In this document: piece by piece, positions 1 through 11,700 of the stretch
Numbering within the stretch: position 1 is the first letter of the stretch
How the letters are laid out: the number at the start of each line of letters is the position of its first letter
DNA from: Lepidurus packardi
Taxonomy: Eukaryota; Arthropoda; Branchiopoda; Notostraca; Triopsidae
Direction: 5' to 3'
Length of the DNA: 64,000 nt
Assembly: GCA_023053545.1 (NCBI GenBank)
Contig: JAKZAN010000004.1
Coordinates: 620,001-684,000, forward strand
Program-made: the position numbers and the translations under genes
The notes under the pieces: model-generated
What the model was told of the DNA's origin: nothing
Databases searched by the model: none
Seen by the model: the letters and a program-made list of their open reading frames with translations, nothing else

Positions 1-1830
1 ACTTTGAACCCGTCTCCTGCGTAGGTTAGATTTCCTCTTAAAAAAACCCAAGAAAGTAGTAGAGTACATTCATTTTGTACTCCAATCTGAAGAACACGTT
101 TAGTTCCATCAATTTCGTTCGACTTGAGTTTAACCCCTAATATCGTAATATTCGTGTTGGTTAAATGCATACGACGACAGATTTGTTGCTTCCGCCATAT
201 TACTATTTTTTTCAACCTCGACAGTAGGAATGTGATAAAGAAACTGTCCTTCCCGTTCCGGCGAGTCAACCTCGCCGGAGGTGACATAGGCAATATGTGC
301 TCACAATTAAATGAGTAAGTAAAGTGAATAAATGAAAAAAGAACAAGTTCCGCAAAAGACAAAACAGACATTGCCAAACTTGTTTTGCCGGACAAAAATA
401 CCCACAGGATTTCAAGGTCTAGGTAAAGAAGTCGTGATGGAATCGTGATTACGCAATAGAGGGAGAAACCCCTCACTTACGGATGCTTTCATCCAGGCGC
501 CAATAAGGAAGGAACTGCAAGCTGTAACGCAGTTCGTTCATTGTTGTCGTAGGGTCATATGTAACACGAGTTTCCCAATATGATAACGGACGGACTTTAT
601 GATACGATAAAAGGACAGGCCATGGCCGCGTTACGTTGCGGAAAACTTCCGTTTAGACATTAAGAACAACCCAGTTAAGCAAGGCAAGCGAAAGTTATAG
701 CAGACGAAGGTCTCCGGCCTATTCACGCTGTTATGAGAGACCTTGGTTATACGGTTCCTGAGCGGTACCCTCATCAGGATCAGCCTTACAGTATAATCCC
801 GACTATTTCACGCAAAGCAACACGACACGGACAGTTCTCTCGGTGCATTTGTTTTTGATATACCATTCGGAATACCTCCATTTGGAAGAAAGATGTACGC
901 CGAAACGTAAGTTCGTTATCCATTTAGGACTAAAAATAAAGTGATTTTTTATTATACGCAGAATTTTGGCGATTATAGTGGTCATTTCCATAGGTACGAC
1001 GAGTCGATTGTTTCTATTTCCTTAATTAAGGATTTTTTAAATTAACAATTAACGATTCTTTAAGCCTTGTGTGGAGTGTTAGCTTTGATGTGCCATTCCA
1101 GTGAAGAGCGAAGCGGAAGCAGTCATATTTCTTCCAATTTATTCTACTTGCCGATGGATAGTGAAAGTCAGGGCCATAATAATTTGTCGTTTATGGAAGA
1201 TTCGCCAACGGTATGCGTAATGTCGGTACCCACTACTCTATCAATCCAACCCGCTAAGATTCATTGCACGGTAAGATTTAAAAAAAAAAAAAATTTATCT
1301 ATTTTGAAACCAATTCTTTGTCTTTCTTTGCGCATTTTAGCCAAGACCCATCTTCGTTCAGGATTAAACGCCTATTGTCTGTAAAGTTATATTGACCCGA
1401 ATGCCGGGGAACTGGTTTCGAACTTCAAAACATCAAATTATGTAAATCTACAGGGAGAAAGTTTTCCTAAAACTGCATACTCATTTCTGCCACATATGCA
1501 AAGAATAAAAATTGTTACCTCGCTTGTTACGTATGCTAATAAAAGTTTTTAATAAATATGGACCTACACCCATGACCATACACAAATTGTATTCCTCTAG
1601 ACTGAAGATACAGTTGGCCAACTTTTACGCAACTTTCTCATAACTTTTGTGTTTCGTAATATGACGCTCAACATTTTTACGATAAAAGGGAATTAATGTA
1701 CCTGTGAAATGGAGCAAAACCGAACGAAAGCTACACCGTCGTTAATAGCCGAGAATTTGTTACCTGTTAGGATTCCAAACAATCACGAACGTACACGCCC
1801 TTGCCTACAGCCATGATTGATGTCCAACGA
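1..1830. other. No firm gene; one weak exon-like stretch
   Basis: I see no gene here that I can name. The only exon-like stretch is on the + strand: an open frame from an ATG at about 1153 to a possible donor (ACG followed by GTAAGA) near 1269, encoding a short serine-rich peptide. A poly(A) run and a possible acceptor follow near 1340. The product matches no family I know, so this could be the 3' end of a gene lying to the left or chance. The rest is AT-rich without recognisable repeats. Confidence 0.3.
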
Positions 1831-2585
1831 CCACATCCTCCAACCACTGCAATTGACAGTGAAAGGATACTCAAAACAAATCTAAAAGCTATACTGTAAT
1901 TACCTGCCAGATAACGTTCCACTTGGCTCCTTTCAGGGCACAAAAAACGGCTTCCAAAGTAATAAACAACAACAAGAACAACCGGGACTCGTAAAACCAC
2001 ACCGCGCCGTGTTTACAAGCGTAAAAAGGCGCGATTTCTGAATGTAGCGCCAACAAGGGGTGCTGCAAGTAAACATGCGCAGCGCCGCAGCCTCCAACTG
2101 CTCCAATTACACTGAAAGGATATTCGGAACAATTACCTGACAGATAAAGTTACACTTTGACTCCTTTCACTGCACAGAAAAAGGCTTAATAAATGAAATA
2201 AACAACAACCGGGACTTACAAAACCACGTGTAAAAAGACGCCAAAATTTGAAAGTGTCGCCGATATTCTTTCTAGTTTTCTCAGCCAATTAAAGGAATTG
2301 ATCACTCAATTGAATAACATGCTCATTTAATTGATTGGGGAGTTTAGAAGGGATTTCTCCGAAGCGCAATAGAAGGCTGGAAATGACAGGATTGGTCACA
2401 ACATCGTTATTACCTGACAGATAACGTTCCACTTTGGCTTCTTGCACCGCACAAAAAACGGCTTCTAAGTCAATAAACAATAAGAACCGGGACTAATAAG
2501 AAAAATCTTCGCTGTGTTTGCAAACGTAAAACGGCGCGAAATTTTGAAAGGGGCGTCAGTAAGGGGCGGTGCAAGCCAACGTGGG
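1830..2585. repeat. Three diverged direct repeats upstream of SRA1
   Basis: A module beginning TTACCTGnCAGATAA occurs at about 1899, 2133 and 2410. Each copy is followed by a similar track (an AC-rich stretch, GCACAnAAAA, GGCTT, AATAAACAA, CGGGACT) and then a GGCGC-containing segment. The first two copies also share upstream sequence (ACTGAAAGGATA), giving a spacing of roughly 250 bp. A separate repeat (2270-2406) lies between copies two and three. The array ends about 40 bp before the SRA1 start codon, so it may overlap the promoter. Confidence 0.6.
2270..2406 (-). mobile_element. Fragment of Tigger-like element with inner foldback
   Basis: This stretch contains CAATTAAAGGAATTGATCA, CTCATTTAATTG and TTTAGAAGGGATTTCTCC, followed by a segment with GAAATGACAGGATTGGTCA. 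The same order of blocks is found inside the Tigger-like elements at 29806-30632 and 55470-56251. It has the same orientation as the 55.5 kb copy and shows neither terminal inverted repeat, so it is a fragment. Confidence 0.55.
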
Positions 2586-2625
2586 GCATGCCTGATTTTG
2601 TTTACACAATAGCTGAGTAATAAAA

Positions 2626-3540
2626 ATGGCACTACGACCAGGTAAAATACAAAGAAAATAACGACATGACACTGTATATTTAAGCGTGATTAATGTACTT
2701 TCTTTTTATGGGATGTAGGAAATCATGACCGTGCATGGAATGACCCACCTATGCTTCCCGTCAGTGCCAATGCTTCGTCATCTTCAGCTCCTCAGGATTC
2801 ATTGCCAGGAGTTGGAATTCCTGTAGCGGCTCCTGTGAAGAGAACTCTGTTGAATAAGCGTGTAGCTTTCCCAATGTCAGGGCCTGCAACCCCTGTAACG
2901 AACCAGAATGCAGCTCTCAATATCTCTCCACCATCCTATCTACCCGCAGCAGGTCCTCCCCCTGCTTCTTTGCCGCTCACGAGTCCACCAAATATATCCT
3001 CGTTTTCCCATTTATCAAATCAGCCTCCCATACCCGTCCTGTTGCCTCCACTGATCACCCCAGAGCAAGACCAAGCTCTCAGGTTAGAGAGACTCGCCTC
3101 TTTTATGCCGAACATTCGCGCTAAACTCGTGGACGTGGATCATCTTTTGGAGGTATTTGGTATTGCTGACTTAAATTGAGGAAAATTAACGTGAAAAAGA
3201 TTCTAATGATATCCCTTACGATAGGATCAGACTAAAGAAGACGTTGAGCGCTGTTTGCAAGCTTTGGAAACGATATGGCGAGAAGGGAAGTTGAATTTGG
3301 ATCTCGAGAATCGTTTAAGCGCGTTTGCTGAAAGTAAAAGCAATTCAATTCCTAAAGCATACAATTTTCATACTTTCATACCCTTCCTTTTTTGTAGAGC
3401 TGAAAGATGGACAGCTGGCAGTGGCTGAGACCCTGCTTGGAACTCTAGAAATGGATTACACCAGTGTGACTGCTAACTGGGCTATTGGCTTGAAACAACT
3501 GATCTTGGCAGCCAAAAACCTTAACTTAAGTGCTACATAA
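2626..3540 (+). CDS. SRA1: Steroid receptor RNA activator protein (SRA1)
   Basis: Exons 2626-2641, 2719-3152, 3225-3333 and 3398-3540 join in phase to 233 residues; all introns are GT-AG. The N-terminus reads MALRPGNHDRAWNDPP, which matches the PGNxxRxWNDPP signature of animal SRA1, and is followed by LLNKRVAFP (family: LLxKRVAxP). A proline/serine-rich linker covers residues 30-110. The C-terminal half is the helical SRA1 domain, with ALETIWREGKL and WAIGLKQLI corresponding to the conserved WxxGKL and W(M/A)xGxKxLI helices. SRA1 proteins are small nuclear/cytoplasmic co-regulators, partly encoded by the SRA RNA in vertebrates; the molecular role in arthropods is not settled. The start is fixed by the six-codon first exon. 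A polyadenylation signal AATAAA lies at 3625. The same domain occurs at the C-terminus of SEC31, but the WNDPP start excludes that here. Confidence 0.9.
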
Positions 3541-4024
3541 GGTACTACAATAACTTAAGAATGATAATTGGGCGTTTTTGGGTGTAAGATATTTCGGTTT
3601 TGGGCTTTGTTGCTGTTCGTTACGAATAAACTGTTCGCATTGTAATGTCTTTTTCTCGTACAAAGTAACCAAAATGAACTTTTTTTTCTCAAAACTCAAA
3701 GCCCTATAATAATAACTGAGGAATCACAGTAAGTTTCGCGCTTTTAACCGCAGCGTGGTTATCACAGCCTAGACAAGAAATTAATAGCAAGAAACAAAAC
3801 GGAAAAAGGTCACAACCTGACAAAAAAAATTCGACCCTGAGGACTTTTGTCAGTTTTTTTCCCATCAAACCTAGTTTTAAGTTTGAATTAGATCCAAATG
3901 TCAAGAGATTCAAAAATCAACATACTATCAAAGATACTTGAACGAAAGGTAAAACGAAAAGCCTTACCACAAAATGTAAGCTAGTAACTTCTTCTTAAAC
4001 CAAATAATATTACTAATAATAGCT
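3541..4024. other. Intergenic between convergent SRA1 and otu
   Basis: Short AT-rich spacer between the 3' end of SRA1 and the 3' end of otu, which converge. The SRA1 polyadenylation signal AATAAA is at 3625-3630. I see no other gene or repeat. Confidence 0.6.
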
Positions 4025-6672
4025 TCAATTGCAGTGCTGCAAAGGACACCCCATATAGGTGTCCCTGAGGCGCTGAATATCGTGGCGATGACGCTGAAAG
4101 CGCGGAGGAAGGTCAGGCACATGGTTCGGATAGGCAGTAACTGGATTATTGGCACTCGGTACTGGCTCTACTTCTCCAGCTGTAAACGGCGAGTCCGAAG
4201 GTAACTCGTAGAGCGGAATTTCAGCAGGTGGCATCGGAAGCTCAGTCACTGGAGGAGCTGAAAAGCCAGAAAACGGCACAAACTGAGAGAAATTAACAAA
4301 ATTAGCACACAAAAAACTTGGTAAATTTAGTAAAACTTAGTAAACTAACATCATATAACGTTAACTAACGTTACAGAACCGAAATACGCCCGCGGTTTGG
4401 GACCAAATGTTCGTTCCCCCCTCCCATTCCTTTTTTTTTAAAATTTATACACCAACGTCAGCAAAGCTCTTGGCCGACTCTCCTTTCCTTTTCATTGCTG
4501 AGCCACTGCCATGAAACTACCACGAAAGCGACCGTCTACACCCGGTCCCCTTTCTTTTTCATTGTTGTGCCACTGCCATGAGACAGTGGCAGAACGAGTC
4601 TATCCAAAGCTACTCCCATTTGCTGTGTAGAAATGTTCGAAAGGTCTTACCTCGTAGCCCACATCATAGACCCACTGGCTTATGGTTTGGATCTCCGAAT
4701 AGGAGAAGTTGTGCGTAGGGGCAGGCTCCATCCACAGCATGGGCTCCATCTCGTAGTCAAAGGTTGGATTATAGTGGGTGATACTGTTGAAATTCTCGTA
4801 AGCTAAGGCCGGCGTAAACATGGGCGTCTCGGGTGAGTGCCAGGACCAGTAGCAAAACGGTAGCGAAACAGGGTAGCCTTCCTCTTCCTCGATAGGAATG
4901 ACAGTATCGCCATTGGCGTCGACGTAAGGGGGCGGTAACCCCATAGTTTCTAGCCAGGGATGGAATGGAACATTGTACGGGATATCGTTGTAAGCAGGAT
5001 AGCCGGAGTAAGGCAAGGGGTCGGGGTCAACATAGGGCAAGCTAGGTGTCGGGAGCGCAGGCAGCATAATCTCCTTCTCCCTGAAGAAGGAAAAATTTGT
5101 TGAAAAAATTTAGACAGCTTTAAGTAAGAAACGTAAACGTACTTGACATCTAATATGGATTCACCAACACAATTTGCGCGTTTCACAGGCATTGCAGGTA
5201 CTTGGGGTAACTTCTTCGGCGACGATTGGCTAGACTGGGTTCCAGGCAGTGATTTGGAACGATTCAGAATCATATGCGAGTTTGAGATAGCACCAAAGGA
5301 CTTCTTCCGAGTTGGATTACGTTTCAGCCACTGAGAGTAAGGTCGCGATTCAGAAGGGAAGGGCGATAATGGTTTCAAACGATCAAAAGGCATTGCACAC
5401 CTAAAAAATATTTCAAAAGGGATAGAAATAATTAGAATAGAATAAATTAATAAGACAATGGGATGATTTTGAAAGTACTAAGGGCTAACATTTGGCCTAG
5501 GGTTTCAACAAAGACAATAACTGGCTGCTGGTCGGATTCCATAGCTTGGATGTACCCGAAGTAATGTTTGTTGCCATCCCAATTGACTAGGCATTTGGAG
5601 CCCACTTGTAGAATCTCATTACAGAAACTTGGGCCCGCATGACCTTAAAAAGAAAAAAAAGAAAATTATATTTTTGCAAATTAACGCAAAAGGGAGTGGG
5701 ATTTAGGAAGCTTGTTACCTCGCCATTTGCTTATCCAGCAATCAAATTCGACATTGCGATACATGTTAGGATCTAAGGATTTGGCTACTTTGAAAGTAAA
5801 GGGTAAAGTTCCTTGAGCCAATAGAGAGGCAGCATTCAAGCCACTACAACGACTGTCTTCTTTCGATTCTTCACGATTGAGCTCCAGCTTAGGGATTGCT
5901 TTATTGCGCAGCATGGAATCGACAGCCAACTGAACTTGTTTCATTTGAAAGACACGTTCGTACAACACCTCGTACAAAATACCTAGTGAAAATGATAAAA
6001 ACGTTTATAAAGAAGTGTTGTTATATAGTATAGCAATAAATACAATAAAATAGTGCTTACTTTGACACATTCCTGCAACGTTAATAAAGTACTTGGAAAG
6101 TATTACATCGAAATGACTGCCAAATTGACACAGCACGATGCAAGACGAGTAACCGTTCTCAGTGGCTCGAAAAGGCTCCTTTAATGGTTCGGAATAAATC
6201 AAAAAATCTTTTCTGGATGTTAAAGAGCTCAGGTTTATTTAAAGGATTTTTAAAGAAGTCTATTCTGTATGTTTACTTGTATACGTGGGAAGCAGCTTCC
6301 ATTTCCAGAGTTCCTCCATGTAGTTCATACCGTCCCAATCGCTGTAAATAACCGTCCAAATTTTTAATTTCCAGGAAATCCACTGTTTCGTGGAATTTGT
6401 CGGGGTGACGTTGAATGTATTTAATACAAACTTGGCGTACTCTGTCGTGTAAACTCTGGCTCATATACACCTAAGAAATACATAGCCAAATCCAGTTGTA
6501 AGTAAGAATCACGTATCTTTTGTTTACTAAAATAAATATATTTTACATGGTCTGCGACAGCACGGAAGAAGGACGATTCGTCATCAGCAATCTGTTTCCG
6601 GTACAAATCGATGGATTCAAGCCATTTATCAAGTGCCACTTTAAACGGAGACTTGTGCTTAGAATGCTTCAT
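4025..6672 (-). CDS. otu: Ovarian tumor (OTU-Tudor protein)
   Basis: Minus-strand exons 6547-6672, 6277-6470, 6061-6212, 5719-5982, 5490-5643, 5143-5400, 4651-5080 and 4025-4282 join in phase to 611 residues, shorter than fly Otu (about 810-850). Residues 20-160 form an OTU cysteine-protease-like domain (LYRKQIADDESSFFRAVADH, later HFDVIL with the candidate catalytic His). The segment FKVAKSLDPNMYRNVEFDCW is almost the same as in Drosophila Otu, and a Tudor domain follows at about residues 245-300 (VGSKCLVNWDGNKHYFGYIQ). The C-terminal half is proline-, tyrosine- and acid-rich and low in complexity. Fly Otu is needed in oogenesis and acts as a deubiquitinase whose activity depends on its low-complexity tail. 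The nucleophile position is Ser (DDESSFF) where most OTU enzymes have Cys; as I recall, fly Otu has Ser there too. Read-through of the donor at 4650 would give a shorter isoform stopping at 4600. Confidence 0.88.
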
Positions 6673-7385
6673 TATCGAGAATTGAATAAGAGAGAAACGG
6701 AAGACTAGGTACTTTGAAAAAAAAGAAAGTTAGAGAATATCGAACAAAAAAGAAAGCATGGTTGAACGAATACTAATAGACGACTACCATCCGCGACCTG
6801 CGAATAGCGACTGGCAGTCTAATCCGCGATCTCTAATCCACTTCCTCGAATGCAGCGCGGCCCAAACAAACCGAGCAACCGAAACAGATCAACTTTCTTC
6901 ATCCTTCACTTTCTTAGGCACGCCCATCACAATATAAGCTTATAAATTTTCCTAAGTACAAAGATAGCCGCGAAAATAGGCAGCGACATCTATGGAGAAA
7001 GCACCAGACGACGATGGGATGCAACTTCGCCTGTCCTAAAGAGGGAGTCAGGTCTAAAAAACGGTCTTTCTAAACTTCCTCCAAGAAAAAATATTTGTAT
7101 CTTCGAGGAAGCTTAGAGGGAACTTTTTTTGCCTGTCCTAACCATGACTTCCAATGTGTAAGGGGTCCTTTAGGGTCCCCTTAGAAATCTGTCAATGCAA
7201 AATCTTCTATTGTGTAAGGGGACCTTTAGGGCCACCTAAAAGATTTGATAGAAGGTTTGCCATTAACAGTGAAGATCGATCCTGATTGCCGGACGATTTA
7301 GAAAACTTCCTAGTAGATGGGAAAGTCACGCTTACACATCGCATGTCGTTGAGGACCTTGCTCCAGCGAACTAAAAACTGCTCAC
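6673..7385. other. otu upstream region with GGGACCTTTAGGG repeats
   Basis: Upstream flank of otu. Two copies of a palindrome-rich module, each beginning GTGTAAGGGGnCCTTTAGGG, lie near 7157 and 7215. The stretch around 7089-7165 (TTCGAGGAAGCTTAGAGGGAA, then CCAATGTGTAAG) has a diverged relative at about 12030-12110, on the other side of the nested transposon, so the outer hAT landed within or between copies of an older repeat. No gene is visible. Confidence 0.5.
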
Positions 7386-8254
7386 CAGTGTTGTGTAATC
7401 ATTACAAGTAATGGTAATTTGTAATGACAACTACTTTTCTTAAAGGAACTGTAATGTACTCAGGCCCGTACCCAGGGGGGGGGTCGGGGGGTTTAACCCC
7501 CCCCCCCCCCCCCCCCGAAATGTTTCCGCAAATGAAAAATATACGTTTTTCTAGCATAGGGTACTTGAGAAGTTTATTTCGAATGGAGCTTTGGTTTTGT
7601 TTGACTGTTTTGAAGCTCGGAACAACGCGATAACTTTTCTCCTTTTTCGTATCCCCCTTTGCCCTTTCCTTACCGGAAAGCTGTGCAAAGGAAGGCGAGC
7701 TGGAGAAACCTTCATATGTTCTTTTTGCGTTGCGTTCCTTCGGGCCTTCGCTGTTTCTCCCCCACAAGTAACATTTTTGTAACTTTTTCTTTCCCCCGTG
7801 TTACCCCCTTCCTGTCTTGCAGAAAGGAGTGGAAAGGAAAACACGGGAGTTTTTAAACGTGGTCGAAGTCAAGCTAGCTCAGTTTCATATCTGAGACTTC
7901 CCAGTCAACAAGTTTAGCGTGTTAGGTCGTATTCGCTAGTTTCTCGATTCGTTACCTCAGTTTAGGTCTGTGATCATTTCACAGGTTGAGTTATGAAGCG
8001 CAAAATAGACATCAAATCTTACTTCCTACCTAAGGCAGTAAAGGTGGAAAATTCTGTAACACCTGGACCTGGGTGTTCAACTACTCGAGAGGACTTGGCA
8101 GCTACCCAGCAAGAGGCCACAGGCGATTCCAATGGATCGAAACCAGGTACTTCTCTGCTGCCCGCAGAGAATAATATTAGTGTTTCACCTATTTCTTTCG
8201 TATCCATAGAGACTTTGCTAGCAAATACTTCTGAAGAAGTAAAAAAGCAGGATT

Positions 8255-10180
8255 TTTTTTTTTTTTTCCAATTTGATAGGGGCTTGAGCATAGCTCGTTG
8301 CCTCTTCTTTATTGACTATTTCTGTTTGTGTTACATAGGCTTTCGTACCAGGTATATTATATGGAGAAAAAATGTCATTTGATTAAAAGGAACTTTTAAA
8401 TAACGCATTTGTTATACTTTTATTTTAAAGTTTTAAGATTTTTTTTGCGGAATTGATATAATTGGTGATTGGGATTGAGGTTTTTTGGTTAGTTAAGATT
8501 TGTTCGGGTTTGAAATGTAGTTTGTTTTGACTTAGCGTTCTAAGTAAGATGGCTCTAGGTTTGTTTAACAGTGGGCAATGAAAAAGTATGTGAGTTAATG
8601 TTTGGCGGAAGTAGTTAGTGCAAGGACAAATCATGTTAGAGGTTTTTTTAATCCGAAATAAATATGATTTTGTGGGGAAGTGTGTTGTTCTTAATTGGAT
8701 GAGTGTAGATATGATTTTGTGTGCATGATTAGATTTGCAAATAGGTTTTGAGTAAGGATTGATGTTTAAATCGTGGAGGGGAGAGATTTGTGTATTCCAT
8801 TCTTCTGTCCATTTCAGCAAAATGATTTGTTTAATTGATTTTTTAATGTCTTCTTGTTGGAGTTTTTGAAGAGGGTTTTGTTTTTTTGTCATTTCGATAA
8901 AGAGTGAGCATGAGGTATACCGTTTATGTATGGGAGTTGAAGTGATTACGGTGTTTGTTTTGTGGGCAAATCTTAGAATTCTTTCTAATTGTAAAAGATC
9001 CAATGGGGGTACTCCTGTTTCTATCTGTAGAGCTGAAGTTGGGGTGGTCCTCAGAGCACCAGTGATGAGAAGGAGTGCGTTTCTGTGGAGTGTTCTTAAG
9101 GGTGGAAATGAAGAGAGTTTAACATTACTCCAAGCAGGTAATCCGTAAAGTAATTTGGAGTAAAAGATGCTTAGAACTAAAGTTCTTAATTGATTAGTTT
9201 TTATAGATGGAAGGAAGTTAGTTAATTTTTTTAGTCTGGTTAAGATATAGTGGCCTTTTGAGGATAGGTGGGCGATGTGTTTTTTCCAATTTAATTTTGA
9301 ATCGAATATAATTCCAAGGTAGCGCACTTCATCTTTTGGAGGAATGATTTCTTGTCCCCATTTAAGTGGTAGATTTTGTATAGTTCTTTTCCTTGAAAAG
9401 TGTATGAGTTCAGTTTTTGTTTTCGAGAAAGTTAGTTTTACATGTTCACTCCACTTTTCTATGTCTTTTAGTGCTTTTTCGAGGGTTTTAATATTACCTT
9501 TTTCTGATTTGCCACTGATCAAAAGAAGTAAGTCGTCCGCAAAAGCCTGAATTGTTAATCTTTTACTTTTGATAATTTTCAATGCATCGTCAATGTAGAT
9601 TAGAAAGAGGATAGGGGAGAGGGGCGAGCCTTGAGGAACGCCTTGTTTTAAATGGAAATTTTGACTTGTGTAAGGGCCGTATGTGCTATATCCTGTTCTA
9701 TTATCTAAGAAGCTCTTAAGCCAGTTGATTAGGTTGATAGGGATCTTTTTCTTTCTTGCCTTTTGAAGTAAAACTGCATGGTTGACATTGTTAAACGCTC
9801 CATGAATGTCTAGTAGAAGGGCCGTGGTAATTTTACCTTTGTCAAAACCATTAAGGATATTATCTGAGAAGTTTAGCATAGCATTTACAGTAGATCTTTG
9901 ATTTCTAAATCCCCATTGGTTTTCTGATAGGATATTTTTTTGTTCTAGGTAGTCTGTGATTTTTTTGGCTATGCATTTTTCTAGGATTTTGCCAAGATGA
10001 GATAGTAGGGCGATGGGACGAAAATTATTGTGGGAGGAGTAGTCATTTTTACCTGGTTTTGGTATTGGGAGAATTTTGGTCGATTTCCAGGCTTTAGGAA
10101 AATAAGATAATTTTATGGATGAATTAAATAGTGCAGTTACAGCATAACCTATGGATAGCCAAGTCTTTTTAATGAGTATT
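8255..10180 (-). mobile_element. 5'-truncated non-LTR retrotransposon (LINE)
   Basis: The insert is bounded by an 11-bp direct duplication AAAGCAGGATT (8244-8254 and 10181-10191). On the minus strand it ends in a poly(A) tail (the T run from 8255 on the + strand), as expected for target-primed reverse transcription. The 5' end is truncated inside the reverse transcriptase, so no endonuclease domain or first ORF is present. The 3' untranslated part is about 155 bp. It lies antisense to the host transposase. Confidence 0.9.
8425..10180 (-). CDS. Reverse transcriptase ORF of Jockey/R1/I-like LINE, 5' partial
   Basis: This is an open frame of about 585 codons with no stop or frameshift. Reverse transcriptase motifs appear in order: RPIALLSHLGKILEK (motif 1), a catalytic ALLLDIHGAF block, VPQGSPLSPILFLIYI, the FADD catalytic box (IQAFADDLLLL), and then RYLGIIFDSKLNW. 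The C-terminus has a cysteine/histidine cluster (CPCTNYFRQTLTHILFHCP), as in many Jockey, R1 and I-clade elements. An ATG 56 bp upstream of the LINE, in host transposon sequence, keeps the frame open but is not part of the LINE. Intactness suggests a fairly recent insertion. The exact clade needs a tree. Confidence 0.85.
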
Positions 10181-11669
10181 AAAGCAGGATTGCACGTCAG
10201 GTAGCTCGTCCACTTCTCGGGTTTCCGCTTTTCCAAACGACATAGGAAAATTTGTTAGCATGTCCTCTGAGCTAGACTCTACTATGAAACTTAACTTACT
10301 TAAATCTCCATGGGTACCTGATTTTTCTTACCGTTTCTCCGTTACGGGACCAAGAAACCTAAAATTTCAAATTGCCTGGCTTAGCCGTTTCTCGTGGCTT
10401 TCCTATTCTCCGTCTGAAGACCGAGCATTCTGTAGGCCCTGTGTGTTCTTCGCGGCAGAAACAGGGGGTAAGGGTTCGCATCAGAAACTGTCTCTATTTG
10501 TTTCTAAGCCTTTTAATAACTGGAAAAAAGCGCTCAGAGAATTCAAACGCCATAGTGAAGCGCAGTTTCATCAAGATTCTATGGTTTGCGCAGAAAACTT
10601 TGTTTCGAGCCTGAGAAGGCGAAAAACATGGTTGAGAAGCTCAACCGGAGAGGACAGACTAACAGGCCTAGCTCTTCTGTCTGTACACAGAACTGTTCCT
10701 CTCTGTTCTGAAGAAGTTATAAATGTATTTGCAGGGAAGAAAAATCGTCGTTTAGATTTCGTCTTGTAACTTTCTTTTTGAGAATCAACAATAGCTTTTG
10801 CGGATGGTTCTTTTATTTTGACATTCTATTTATAATATGTATTACTTAGTATGGCATTTTAGCATAACAGTACTAGAAGCTTCATATTTCTCGTTAGTAG
10901 TAATTTATGGCAAATAATTATATTGGTAACATTACTTAGTTATCGTTATTAAACTACTTTCATAATTTTCTGCATTTTTTATGTTGTTTATGACAATTTA
11001 TACTATTATTTAAATTTATATGTTTATATTAATATTATGTTTTTGCAAAATAGTGCACTTCATGTTTATAAATGTTACACTCATTAGCAAGTTAATTTTA
11101 TTTAAATTTATTGCCGCTGACGTCGACTCCTCCTAGTGGTGGCGGTGGGAAACACCTCTGCGACACGGGTTAAATACGATGAAACCAACCGGATATTACC
11201 TCCGTAAGGTGTAGCATGAACCAACGGCAGGCTAAACGTTGACAAAAAAACTCTCGCTAGTTTGAATGTGAAAATTAACTTTATGTGTATATAGTTATCG
11301 TCTAACTCTCTACATTCTATATGGAAAACTTGATAGATTAAGATGGTATACGAAAAAAATAGGATTTCAAGTTCTCGGGTTAAACCCCCCCCCCCCCCCC
11401 CCCCGAAAAAAAATCCTGGGTACGGGCCTGAATGTACTCGTTACATTTTTCGCTCAGTTGAAATGTAATGTAATGTACTCATTACATTTTACTTTATCGA
11501 AAATTGTAATGTAATTTACTAGTAAATTTAAAAAGGCCAAATAACGTTACAATTACTATTACTTTGGTCTCTTAGAGGAAAAGTAGAAAACATGTAAAGA
11601 AAGGGGGAAGGGAAGAAGTTGTGCTTTGGAACTTCGCTGCTTTAGGTCGACTAAATGGTGTTGTGAAGG

Positions 11670-11700
<31 letters not shown>

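Larger units (their letters stand above)
7993..10769 (+). pseudogene. Internally deleted hAT transposase, split by LINE
   Basis: The reading frame runs from 7993 to 8254, is interrupted by the LINE plus its duplicated target site, and resumes at 10192, ending at 10769. When the insert is ignored the frame is open across the junction (280 codons including stop). The N-terminal part starts MKRKIDIKSYF, a common start of ZMYM1/DUF4371-type proteins. A TTF-type zinc finger follows (SPSEDRAFCRPCVFF and a downstream HSEAQFHQDSM). The sequence then jumps directly to the extreme C-terminus of the family (RLTGLALLSVHRTVPL and KKNRRLDFVL). The several hundred residues of catalytic core normally in between are absent. 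The zinc finger and hAT C-terminal tail are thus fused, and the copy could not transpose by itself. Confidence 0.8.
7461..11430 (+). mobile_element. Inner hAT-type element with TTF zinc-finger transposase
   Basis: The ends are CAGGCCCGTACCCAGG and its complement CCTGGGTACGGGCCTG, each followed inward by a long C/G run. They are flanked by an exact 8-bp duplication AATGTACT (7453-7460 and 11431-11438). This is a hAT insertion into the outer element, close to its left end. It encodes a TTF zinc-finger (ZMYM1-like) transposase that has lost its middle part, and it is itself split by a LINE (8255-10180). Without the LINE it would be about 2.0 kb. From 10770 to 11370 it is AT-rich and non-coding. 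Confidence 0.9.

Noticed and set aside
1153-1384. Possible two-exon gene end on the + strand
   Set aside because: A donor and acceptor can be placed, but the peptide matches nothing and no further exon supports it.
7424-7633. Proline/glycine-rich frames across the hAT end
   Set aside because: They arise from the poly(C)/poly(G) run in the transposon terminus.
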